64,000 nucleotides of DNA from Opisthorchis felineus (lineage: Eukaryota > Platyhelminthes > Trematoda > Opisthorchiida > Opisthorchiidae). This document shows positions 57,601 to 64,000 of this stretch, one piece after another. The DNA lies in assembly GCA_004794785.1 (NCBI GenBank), contig SJOL01005566.1, positions 252,388 through 316,387 of the forward strand. Direction: 5' to 3'. The number at the start of each line of letters is the position of its first letter. Position 1 is the first letter of the stretch. A program made the position numbers and the translations under genes. The notes under the pieces were generated by a model, which made no database searches, had not been told where the DNA came from, and saw nothing but the letters and a program-made list of their open reading frames with translations.

Positions 57601-60564
57601 AGGTCTATAGATGTTAGCGGGGTGGAAAAATAGTGAACCCAGTGGGTTGGTGATGAAGAATAGGTCCATGGTTTGTGAGCTAGCGTCGTCACAGTCTAGG
57701 ACGGAAGCAGAAGCCGTCAAGTTTGAAATAAATTAATAGTAATGGAAGATCACCATCTCAAGGGCAGTTTGACCGGTGGCAGTTTACCAGGCAAGCCAGT
57801 TGGAGATAGGAACATTGAAATCTGGTGATCAGGTGGCCTTGAGTCTGTTAACCGAGCTTGGCAATCAACTTGCAAACGTTTCGCCCCAGTTGGGGAGACA
57901 CCGTCAATCAGGACAAGACATCTGCACGCTAATCGTCAAGCTCGGCGAATAGATCGACGGTCAGTCAACTGATCAACCGCCGGTAAAAGCAAGCGAGCTA
58001 CCAGTGAAAGGAGGAGCACCCTCGAGTGCGGAGCTGTTTATTGACCAACACGTTCTTAGCGGTTACAAGCTATTACACACGAAAGCAAAAGCCTCATTTG
58101 CACAGTTTTTGAAAAGTGAACATACTCAGGCGTCTTCTTGAACTATCCTGGATGTCCTTTGAATATTGAATAATAACGAACAAATACTGCAAAACGGTTC
58201 AATAATTACTGTAGCAACCATCTATTAGTTTGCCTGAATGAGTGTTTGGAGGTGTAGGCACCTCAGAATGATTGTAATAGGCTGGCACTGAGTCCCTTCC
58301 CCATCCACTTTTATTCTTTCAAATAAATCACGGTTGTACGGTAGCGAAGGATCATTGCTGAACACTGAGGTCATGCTGTCGATGATGATGAAGAGATGCA
58401 GGGACGGCACTTTGACACTTAACCAGACTCTACTCGCAGGTTTCATCAGTAGTATACAACGTTACACACCTCCCGTTCAAAAGTTTACTTCCGGATCACC
58501 GCCTTTGGCCACTAACCATTCCTTGACCGTCAGGTTGTTGCATTCTGCCAGGCTATTTGTCTGCGGATGGTAGGATGCCGTGCTTAGCCATTCGAGACCC
58601 AGCCACAGCAAGCAACCCCTGAATTCTTCACTCTCAAGGTACAGCCCCTGATATGTTAGGATTATTTTCCGCACTCCATGGCCTGCCACAATGTGATGCA
58701 TGACCACTCCGCTGATCGCAGTCACTCGTTGATTTGGCATAGCTGCCACCTCGACTCACCGCGACAGGTGTTCTGTCACTATCACACCGTATTGATTGCA
58801 ACTAGCTGTAACGGAGAGGGCCCCATGGCTCAGGGGACCGTAATTCCCCGATCTCTGATAAAGGGATAGGTCCCATGGGATGAGTTGCTCCTGGTGTATC
58901 CCTTTTCATCAGCTGGCATCTTTTACAGGCCACACCATTACATTGCTTCTCATCCCTGGCCAGTGGACCCTCTACGGAAGCGAGTTGTGCGTTATGGAGC
59001 ATCCAGTGTATGTGCCCTCTCGTGGCATTCGACAATCAGCTTCCGTCTCAAGTCACAAAGTATCACATGCAGTACAACATACGAATCGTTGGCCTTCCAG
59101 GATAGTATGCCAGCTTCATTTATGCTCAGTCTATCGAAGCTCTCAGAATATCTCCAGTCCTCTGACTATCTCCTCGTCCTCAATACATCTCGCGTCCAGT
59201 AAGTTGGCTGCAACCTCCCGTAGCATGGGATCCCGCTGCTGTAGTCGCACCAACATCCCGGGATACAGTTCGACGACGAGAATATTGGCACGGATCATGA
59301 TCTTTGGAGTTTAATTTCCAGCCCCTTGCTTTGAAAGGCCATCGGCCAGATGGTTCTCATCCTCCAGTACGTGCCGTCCCCAGCGCACCAGCTTTCCGCT
59401 GGGATCTCTGGTGGTCCTGATCCACTCAAGGGGTTCGTGGCCAATTTCGATGGGAAACCTGTATCCCTGCAAATATGGCCACCGTCTAACAAGGGTCCAG
59501 ACGATCGATGGTTGAATACCTCTGCTCAGTGTTATTTAGGACACGAGTGACATATTCAACGACCCCATCCTTCTGCTTCAGGACTGCACCGACGCTTCGG
59601 TCACTAGCGTCCGTTTCGACAGCGAACATCTTCCTGACCTTCGGCATTTTGAGGATGAGTTACTGATCTGGCATCCGCGCTTTCACACGCTCGAAGGCCT
59701 CGTGTGCTTCATTTGTCCATTCAAACCCTCCATTTTGACGGAGCAAGTCGTACAGTGGAGCAACAATCGGGTTGAAATCCTTGACAAACCGGCTGTAGTA
59801 TACTGCTCGTCCGAGGAACTGCCCTAAGGACTGGACAGTCCTGGATCCCTGCAAGTTCTTTCGACAGTGTCTTGTCCCTTCCTTGACCCACTTTATGACC
59901 GAGCAGTGTCACCGAATTTCAAACGAGATGTGTCTTTGCTTCATTGATCCGCAGATCAGCTTCCCGAATACGGTTCAATACGGTTGAACGCTGATTTGTG
60001 TACGTACGAATTCTGTACCGCTTTCTAATAAGGGCATGCATCAAGTGACCAAACCAACTGTGTGATTTGGATGACTTCTATCACAGCAACACACAAACAA
60101 TAAAAAGGTAGCAAAAAAAAGCACCAAGTTTAAAAGTCAATCCTACATAAGCGCTTAACTCGACAAGCGTGTTTAGCCACTTTTTTCAATGGCTGAAGCC
60201 GATCGATAGGCGTATAATATTTTCCCCATAACATGTTCATAACACCAGACCCACGGACGTTACGAAGGAGATACAATACACGTAAATAACCACAGCTTAC
60301 GACTCACGAAAGTTCCAGATCGGGTTTGACCAAGGCTGGAGTCAGCTGGACTGAATGGGTTGACGGCAAATGCTGATCACGATACGCATCCAACTTTTCG
60401 GAATTGATTTTCGGAAGGTATCGCTTGTGAAACTCTGGAGGCAACTGGCGCTGTCGGCTCCATCGGCAAGGAACAATCGCCACCGCGCCCGGTAAGTTCG
60501 ACACCAGTGAATTGGAAGTAGTCAGTCTAGTTAACCGGGTACAGATCATACTGTGTTGTTGCAT
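45455..60564 (-). CDS. MRPL19: Mitochondrial large-subunit ribosomal protein bL19m (6 exons)
   Basis: Joined exons 60564-60308, 54758-54631, 50978-50844, 49543-49356, 48442-48285 and 45614-45455 give 341 residues. Intron phases are 2, 1, 1, 0 and 2, and all agree. The protein belongs to the mitochondrial ribosome large subunit, where bL19 lies near the subunit interface. Residues 1-45 are rich in Arg, Ser and Thr and nearly free of acidic residues, as in a matrix-targeting presequence. IPEFYVG (123-129) then SILAVSIADKF, RFVGICIERLNEGLWTTFTV, RNVIEKT, EIKYELYNPTLQSLEVL and EKRLDQNLLYLRDA follow the bL19 core in order. PPPWKFQWFLHGYRG and the rest form the mitochondrial C-terminal extension. 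It is longer than the roughly 290 residues of the human protein. The first and last exons have little direct homology and rest on phase and position. Confidence 0.85.
46282..46383. repeat. 102-bp near-perfect palindrome in the last MRPL19 intron
   Basis: Bases 46282-46323 are the exact reverse complement of 46342-46383 (42 bp). After one mismatch the symmetry continues for five more pairs (46325-46329 with 46336-46340), leaving a six-base loop. The ends are GAGGTGACATCATC and GATGATGTCACCTC. I see no obvious target-site duplication. It could be a foldback/MITE-type element or a recent local inverted duplication. Confidence 0.95.
48285..48442 (-). CDS. MRPL19: MRPL19 exon 5 (mitochondrial extension)
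   Basis: Acceptor cgctttcag, donor CG|GTGAGT. Encodes VKLLPPPWKFQWFLHGYRGI, then a charged stretch LTPKQLAQVNDK..DRYDLMKMY, comparable to the Trp-containing C-terminal extension of animal bL19m. Confidence 0.8.
48705..48916. repeat. Inverted repeat with 71-bp arms
   Basis: Left arm 48705-48775 and right arm 48846-48916 are reverse complements with about six mismatches (roughly 92 percent identity), around a 70-base spacer. Both arms hold CTGTACAGCTGTTTCATCC on one strand. One further arm is at 18736-18808. The right arm lies in an open frame containing MISSKDETAVQC, and the left arm encodes a near copy on the opposite strand. It lies in intron 4 of MRPL19. Confidence 0.9.
49356..49543 (-). 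CDS. MRPL19: MRPL19 exon 4 (bL19 core end)
   Basis: Acceptor tttatttcctag, donor AAA|GTAGGT. Encodes VEIKYELYNPTLQSLEVLLL, EKRLDQNLLYLRDA and a Pro-rich linker ending VPVNPKK, the segment that follows the core in animal bL19m. Confidence 0.9.
49997..50290 (+). mobile_element. RTE-like 3' end, diverged family
   Basis: The 97-codon frame reads YRLRWLGYMLRIQVDRLSPR, ERWKRARGSQATIWQQSTKS and CYLSEWVPRDG. These follow the RTE C-terminal order ([22 protein letters not shown]) but differ from the copies at 14 and 61 kb, so it is a second family. It lies in intron 3 of MRPL19, antisense to the gene. Confidence 0.7.
50844..50978 (-). CDS. MRPL19: MRPL19 exon 3 (bL19 core)
   Basis: Acceptor cctcgtttcag, donor G|GTGAGG. 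Encodes SILAVSIADKFAPDGIHRF, VGICIERLNEGLWTTFTVRN and VIEKT, the beta-barrel core of bL19. Confidence 0.9.
51274..51423 (-). other. Open 49-codon frame after an acceptor-like site, unassigned
   Basis: The minus strand reads GPVDGVILRSTKGTKILGSR, then GHGAAYFGPADMGCICLTP and stops at 51274. An acceptor-like ctctgag precedes it. It looks coding in composition, but I recognise no family and find no partner exon. It lies in MRPL19 intron 2 and may be part of a transposon. Confidence 0.2.
52624..52761 (-). other. Candidate terminal exon, unassigned
   Basis: A strong acceptor (ttttgttcttcag) precedes a 45-codon frame, VVYSVDLSDRTIMQEIEQSS..ENPTTVLTTIHGLCG, ending in TGA. It is on the MRPL19 strand between exons 2 and 3, but the phase is wrong: spliced after exon 2 it would stop within five codons. 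It may belong to another nested gene or be a decoy. Confidence 0.25.
53454..54542 (+). CDS. Divergent RhoGAP-like protein nested in MRPL19 intron 2
   Basis: An open frame of 362 codons ends in TAA, the longest in the window. The first ATG in frame is at 53553 (329 residues). Alternatively 53454 starts an exon, since it follows gcgtcag and opens with GTG. From VPNLLIQLINRID, through LFEVVHLIQLFFLRLENPPFV, LNIYQQATVSYFIQRCQRW and AIRFLSRMFADCFVGLP, the order resembles the helices of RhoGAP domains (P.LI..C...I; VV..LLKL.LR.LP.P; N..TL.YL; A..F). The catalytic GIFR.SG arginine-finger loop is replaced by VPPLVKLCYGQNKDS, so GAP activity is unlikely. OCRL/INPP5B also carry an inactive RhoGAP-like domain. 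It runs opposite to MRPL19. The lack of stops over more than 1 kb and the codon flow argue for a real gene; the family call is tentative. Confidence 0.6.
   Translation: MDHWIAYHELINKERFKSGVYQFVHVRLPVLRLMSSIPKKKSDLSEASQESRRASEFTLDQVEIHLKTPHYPELDHIQPYTAFPGTVRYKVMLTDRLPNVPNLLIQLINRIDSEVPPLVKLCYGQNKDSFTECDRILTTLIATRKDTELCDTIINSCRLFEVVHLIQLFFLRLENPPFVAPPLFCETVCGSGFFIHPRKIARRESMCSKVAKVTQECLAGLNIYQQATVSYFIQRCQRWCQAEVAYQLKQDYTISANNTYTEAIRFLSRMFADCFVGLPQAYVAARTMSGHCQTTLEMKREVFMTLVGAVGYHIWHGNSIDTLYIPGIQQPGMLSKIYSRPSSTEVSLAKHSMQKVRSFNWI
54631..54758 (-). CDS. MRPL19: MRPL19 exon 2
   Basis: Acceptor ttaaccaag, donor G|GTAAGT. Encodes RLYSELVPHNLDPRYRDRL, a basic ERLERREMMLRRR helix and IPEFYVG, the start of the bL19 core. 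Confidence 0.85.
54906..55006 (-). other. Possible alternative first exon of MRPL19
   Basis: ATG at 55006 opens MAVPFIDLYNGSFVVYAVNK and ends GT before the donor GTGAGT at 54905. The phase would also fit exon 2. It does not look like a mitochondrial presequence and shows no bL19 homology, so I prefer the exon at 60564. It may still be an alternative start or chance. Confidence 0.2.
55007..56339. other. MRPL19 intron 1, exon-proximal part
   Basis: No gene recognised. The long minus-strand frame reaching 55812 is out of frame with RTE coding and carries no motif of its own. Confidence 0.4.
56340..56640 (-). mobile_element. RTE-like 3' end fragment
   Basis: The minus strand carries VARVGWCWRIRNQ, a small deletion, sequence corresponding to [23 protein letters not shown] in a shifted frame, then KGGQPLTWQRGMKDIA and SLGAVGA. 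These are the same blocks as the intact copy at 13829-14323. Stops and a deletion make it non-functional. It lies in MRPL19 intron 1, in the gene's orientation. Confidence 0.8.
56641..58224. other. MRPL19 intron 1, middle part
   Basis: No recognised gene. A plus-strand open stretch near 57790-57950 (LSLLTELGNQLANVSPQLGR) looks mildly coding but has no supporting splice sites or family. Confidence 0.35.
58225..58395 (+). mobile_element. RTE-type 3' tail fragment
   Basis: GTAGGCACCTCAGAATGATTG, a CTTTTATTCTTTCAAATAAATC stretch and GCTGAACACTGAGGTCATG, ending in GATGATGATGA, match the 3' tail of the RTE copies at 14.4 and 61.5 kb. Only the end of the pol frame is present. Confidence 0.8.
58440..59912 (-). 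mobile_element. Ty3/Gypsy pol relic (RNase H to integrase)
   Basis: In minus-strand order: LGQFLGRAVYYSRFVKDFNP and PLYDLLRQNGGFEWTNEAHE (about 59840-59680), the RT/RNase H connection; a degenerate RNase H; then the integrase zinc region HNAQLASVEGPLARDEKQ..CKRCQLMKRDTPG (about 59000-58900). The integrase core end is FRGCLLWLGLEWLSTASYHP and QTNSLAECNNLTVKEWL (about 58620-58520). Frames are shifted between blocks and no LTRs were found. It is a different copy and lineage position from the element at 31-33 kb. It lies in MRPL19 intron 1. Confidence 0.8.
60308..60564 (-). CDS. MRPL19: MRPL19 exon 1 (mitochondrial presequence)
   Basis: The frame opens at ATG 60564 and ends TC before the donor GTGAGT at 60307. 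The N-terminal residues MQQHSMICTRLTRLTTSNSL suit a matrix-targeting presequence; CRWSRQRQLPPEFHKRYLP follows. A strong acceptor (cactattttaacag) ends at 60570, six bases before this ATG. That suggests either a 5' UTR intron or spliced-leader trans-splicing, both known in flatworms. An upstream in-frame ATG at 60606 would add 14 residues if there is no splice. Confidence 0.6.
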
Positions 60565-60764
60565 CAAAGCTGTTAAAATAGTGAAAAACATAGGTTGTGC
60601 AGGCATGTTAAAAAAGGATTATTGGAGTACCTGTCATTCGGTTTCAGTAGCTGCCCGTGCAGTTTCCACCCCATGAGGACCCCTTTAAGCTGGTCCCGTG
60701 AGGCGTCAACTAAGTATTAAATATTTCTGGAAACACCCAGATCCATTTGGGGATAATATCTAAG

Positions 60765-60793
<29 letters not shown>
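60765..60793. repeat. (TA)n microsatellite
   Basis: About 14 uninterrupted TA units. A simple repeat roughly 200 bp upstream of the first MRPL19 exon. Confidence 0.95.
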
Positions 60794-60795
<2 letters not shown>

Positions 60796-61129
60796 ACGAG
60801 CATTATAGGCACAGTGGCTACTAGGCTGGAATTACTACGGATAAACTCCATTCAAACGCTATTCTATTTCCGTTTCAAACGGTTTGCAGCGCTTGTCGTT
60901 TATGTCATCTGCCCTGAAAAAATGCCGGATACATGTCATCCGGGCGACTGAAACTACGATACTTCATGAAATGCAACAAGGGTGCCGAAAATGGGTGCTT
61001 CACTGGCAAGTAATCATATGTTGCTATTAGTAAGGAAAGCAACGAGGTCCAAAAGAGGTAAAATGAGAAAGAGTAAATGGTCTAGTGCCATCTTAACGTA
61101 AACCTTTTAAGGGACCCACATATCCACAC

Positions 61130-61620
61130 TTTCAATCAGACAGTCAAGCACCAAAAGTTGCGGTGGTTGGGCCATTTATTGTGCACACCCAATCATCGTT
61201 TGCCGGAAACAGTGTTTTCCGTGCCCAATTCATAGTGGCACAGGCGGACACGTGACCAACCTTTGATCTGGCACAGGGATGTGAAATCGGTTACGAAAAG
61301 CCTGAACACCGTCAGTGCGACTCGGGATAGAGTCTGCGTGATCCCTCTGCGCAAGATTAGAGAAGCTGCTGACCGATGTCAATGGCTTTCTTGTTATCGG
61401 TTTCTATCCAGAGTGTCTGAGTCTCTGAGGGTATGGGCATCCTAGAATGATTGTGGAATGCTAGCATTGGGTTCGTTCTCAATTTACTTTCATTCGTTTC
61501 TTCACAATAAGGCCTTTGAATAAATTATGTTTGTATGGTAGTGAAGTATCAGTGTTCAACAATGATGTGCTATCAGTGATGAATCAGACAATGTGAATAA
61601 TAGTAATAATGACAATAATA
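61130..61620 (+). mobile_element. RTE-like 3' end with simple-repeat tail
   Basis: It begins [15 protein letters not shown] (CACCAAAAGTTGCGGTGGTTGG), then HRLPET, WHRDVKSVTKSLNTV and DRCQWLSCYRFLSRVSE, which corresponds to the end of the pol frame. The 3' tail follows (ATCCTAGAATGATTG, CAATAAGGCCTTTGAATAAA, GTGTTCAACAATGATG). It ends in AATAATAGTAATAATGACAA, the short-repeat tail typical of RTE elements. Frameshifts and stops are present. Confidence 0.85.
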
Positions 61621-61621
61621 A

Positions 61622-61790
61622 TAATCTTTCAGCTGTAACACTCGTTCGGCGCCTAGATGCCACGCCACCCTAACACCAGGGCTGAGAAACTGCCAGGTTG
61701 CCCAAACCTAGACAGAAGTCGAGATGCTGAGGTTGCGTTCGGACCACGGATATACCAGTCTGTAAGCTCACGCCCTAACCTTATCCTTTA
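61622..61790 (-). mobile_element. SINE copy 2, truncated and diverged
   Basis: It shares CTGCCAGGTTGCCCAAACCTAGACAG-type body sequence and the CAGCTGTAACACTCGTTCGG end with the SINE at 5011-5209, with small deletions. The B box is damaged (GTTCGGACCACGG on the opposite strand) and the A box is missing. It directly follows the RTE tail. Confidence 0.75.
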
Positions 61791-61973
61791 TATGGATAAA
61801 AACTGACAGCAAAGACGCCGTTGAGGTAGATTGGCAGGCTGTGGCAGGATGTGCAGGGTTGGTATCGTCCTAAGTCACTGATAGTAAGTATCGTTGCTTG
61901 ACTGGATACCCGTTGATAGTTGCCTCTGTGCGGCTCATCTTGCAATGTCGGTGAAGGAGTCTCACAGGCGAAA

Positions 61974-62146
61974 AAAATCGTTCAGCTGTAAATTCCTTTC
62001 GGTGCCTAGCTGCCATGTCACCCGAAGGAAGCACGAGGGCTGGGATACTGCCAGGTTGCCCAAGCCTAGACAGGGGAAGTCGAGAGGCAGAGGTCGGGTT
62101 CGAACCACGGACCTTTCGGCTCGTAGGCTGGCGCCTTAACCACAAG
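61974..62146 (-). mobile_element. SINE copy 3, 5'-truncated
   Basis: It matches the body of the SINE at 5011-5209 closely, from CGTTCAGCTGTAA to GCGCCTTAACCAC. The B box is intact (GGTTCGAACCC on the minus strand), but the A-box head is cut off. An A-rich run (GCGAAAAAAATCG) lies at the tail. Confidence 0.8.
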
Positions 62147-62149
62147 CGA

Positions 62150-63860
62150 AGAGTTGATCGCTGTCTGTTGGTCGTGTCTGCGTACGACTGTAGCTCTAAC
62201 ACCATCAAAGACAAGTTTTATGACGCCTTGAATACTCTGCTATAGCGGGCTAAAACCTCAGATACCGTTGTAGTTGCCACAGGTTTGAATGCACAGGTTG
62301 ACAGGCTTAGAGCATCTGAGGCTGGATTAGGTAGGCGAAATGGATTCGACTAGGTACGTATGGACAATGGCGAACGAGTGCATCAGCTATGTACTGACCG
62401 CAGGCAATTTTTGTGTAGTACTAACTCTCGAAATAACCGGAGTCGTCTGACTACATGGTGTCCTCAAACAGTGTGCCAGTCACGCTGGCCCAAACTAATC
62501 ACATCGCCATCAGCTATTGATGGCGAGGATCAATGACTGACTGTTGCTCGTTTTCGAATACATTTGCGGATTCTGACCGCGCGCCCGTCCGAAGACACCT
62601 CTCTTTCTTTCCAGGGCCGTGTGAGGTTCGGACAAATCATTTAGCAACTGACAGACTGGCAGATCCCCAAGTTAGAGGAATATGTCGTCATCTTCTGGAC
62701 TCTCCAAACTGCTCAACTGTCGGATGTGAATACGTGCTGAAACGAGATCGCCACATCTTTGCATATTGCCCAGAGTTTTGCCTGTGGCACGGAGCTACCA
62801 GGTCCGCTCAAGCACTGGATATCAACAGAACAATGACACTCCATGAATATTGGAGAAATGCCCCCGCCGGTCCCGAACATAATTTGACCCAAAGAATTAT
62901 CATATGTTAAATGAAACAGCGGGCGCGCCGACCGTGAAGCTCGGTGGACACAGAAGAGCAAGAGGATGAAAGAGGAGCAGAATACCAGGAACGCCCGAAG
63001 ATTATTTCGAAGGAGCCTTACAACCAGGTCCCCCAAAAGCGCCTGTAGGCGAAACCATCAAGGATCAAACTGGTGCGACCATCTTCAATAAAGAATAACT
63101 TCCCGACCGCTGAGCCGAGCACTTTCAACAACACACGTGGCCACATGCCGCCACTCATTTGGACCTTACAACTGAAGTATAACCCTGAACGATGAGCCTG
63201 GAATCTTCCACAACCCCGAAGGTTTATGAGTGCATATGTTCTCTCAAGCGCCACCGAGGTTCTCGTCCGAATGACCTCCCACCCGCATCGTTCAAAGATG
63301 GGGGTGAGCTCCTCAGTCTGATCTGTATGCCTGTATTTGGGAAGAGGAGACTGTCCGAGACAACTGAGGAGAGTGGGTAGTAGTGCCCATTATCAAAAAA
63401 GGGGCTCATAGTGAGTATGTTAACCACAGGTGGATCAGCTTGACCCCGGCCGTGACGAGACTTTTGACGTAATTTCTCCTTCGTCACCTTATGATGGCTA
63501 GTGAAACACTCATTCGAGAGCACCAAGCGGAATTTCGGCCTAGTATGGGTTGTTTTGACCAAACCTTCACACCCCGTCAGGCGTTGGAACAACGCCAAAA
63601 GTATAAATGATCCACAATTTTAGTATTCCTGTATTTCCAAGCCGCACTTGACTCGGTTGACCTGTCCGTACTCCTTGGCAAGCTTGTCCATCAAGGAATA
63701 TCCCGGAAGTTTGTGAATATAATAAGTTCTTTGTACTCTCAAACTTAAAACGTAAGAGTATACGGAGAGTTCCCCAAAAGCTTCCGTATATAAAGTGGCG
63801 TCCGACAGTGATGATCGTGAGATAGACGTGTAATCACGGTATTTGTCCTCAGCTTAGTTC
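62150..63860 (+). mobile_element. RTE-like element relic (endonuclease to reverse transcriptase)
   Basis: Plus strand: VVSAYDCSSNTIKDKFYDAL (about 62180) and TVVVATGLNAQVDRL (about 62262), an endonuclease core in which the usual GDLNAQ reads TGLNAQ; then DNGERVHQLCTDRRQFLCST (about 62360). RT blocks follow: VYECICSLKRHRGSRPNDLP (about 63220), KKGAHSEYVNHRWISLTP (about 63400), REHQAEFRPSMGC (about 63510), VFLYFQAALDSVDL (about 63630) and NVRVYGEFPKSF (about 63750). The sequence stops before the YADD box. Many frameshifts. The 3' part is lost and an inverted tail fragment follows. Confidence 0.8.
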
Positions 63861-63899
63861 TCGGTCTGAGCCTCCCAAGCTAGCGTTCATGTCGAAACA

Positions 63900-63980
63900 C
63901 CCACCGCCATCATCATCATCAAAGATAGCAACATCAGTGTTGACACTGGTGCGTCACTGCCGTACAACCATAAGGTTCGT
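63900..63980 (-). mobile_element. RTE 3' tail in inverted orientation
   Basis: The minus strand reads TTGTACGGCAGTGACGCACC, GTGTCAACACTGATGTTGC and TTTGATGATGATGATGGCGG. This is the end of an RTE tail, pointing opposite to the RT relic immediately to its left. Confidence 0.65.
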
Positions 63981-63983
63981 CTA

Positions 63984-64000
63984 ATATATATATATATATA
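63984..64000. repeat. (AT)n run at the window edge
   Basis: At least eight AT units run into the end of the window, so the full length is unknown. Confidence 0.9.

Noticed and set aside
61870..62214. Minus-strand frame with residues [20 protein letters not shown].
   Set aside because: It is the translation of SINE copy 3, commonly seen in fluke gene predictions but not a protein.

Overview
The window looks like nuclear DNA from a flatworm, most probably a digenean trematode (a fluke of the Fasciola, Paragonimus or opisthorchiid kind). Host genes are split into short exons separated by introns of about 1 to 9 kb with GT..AG borders. The rest is crowded with decayed CR1-like and RTE-like non-LTR retrotransposons, Ty3/Gypsy LTR elements and a tRNA-derived SINE, of types I associate with fluke genomes. 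The clade is an inference from repeat and gene style; no marker gene fixes the species.

Two host genes can be assembled by matching splice-site phases. On the plus strand, 10278-27168, four exons encode a 216-residue Shisa-like single-pass membrane protein: signal peptide, six-cysteine ectodomain, one membrane span and a cytoplasmic tail ending in two PPPY motifs. On the minus strand, 60564-45455, six exons encode mitochondrial ribosomal protein bL19m (MRPL19), 341 residues, with a presequence-like first exon and a divergent charged last exon. Intron 2 of MRPL19 contains, on the opposite strand, a long open frame (53454-54542) that resembles a divergent RhoGAP domain without an arginine finger. 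A weaker candidate, a two-exon secreted protein on the minus strand (44708-43452), lies just downstream of MRPL19.

Layout: 1-5.9 kb, two CR1 relics pointing towards each other, one carrying a SINE with target-site duplications, then an RTE tail. 5.9-10.3 kb, nothing recognised. 10.3-27.2 kb, the shisa-like gene with RTE ends in its introns. 28-34 kb, an RTE relic, a deleted Gypsy element with LTRs, primer-binding site and polypurine tract, then another RTE relic. 34-43 kb, mostly unrecognised DNA with a dispersed repeat at 26, 31 and 39 kb. 43.5-60.6 kb, the secreted candidate and MRPL19, whose introns carry a 102-bp palindrome, a 71-bp-armed inverted repeat, the RhoGAP-like frame and several transposon pieces. 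60.6-64 kb, SINEs and RTE relics.

I saw no tRNA, rRNA, CRISPR or bacterial-type system, and nothing that clearly amounts to a new biological system. The more unusual items are the nested pseudo-RhoGAP, the near-perfect palindrome and the inverted-repeat family. Exon assignments come from reading frames, splice consensus and phase agreement, with no transcript evidence.
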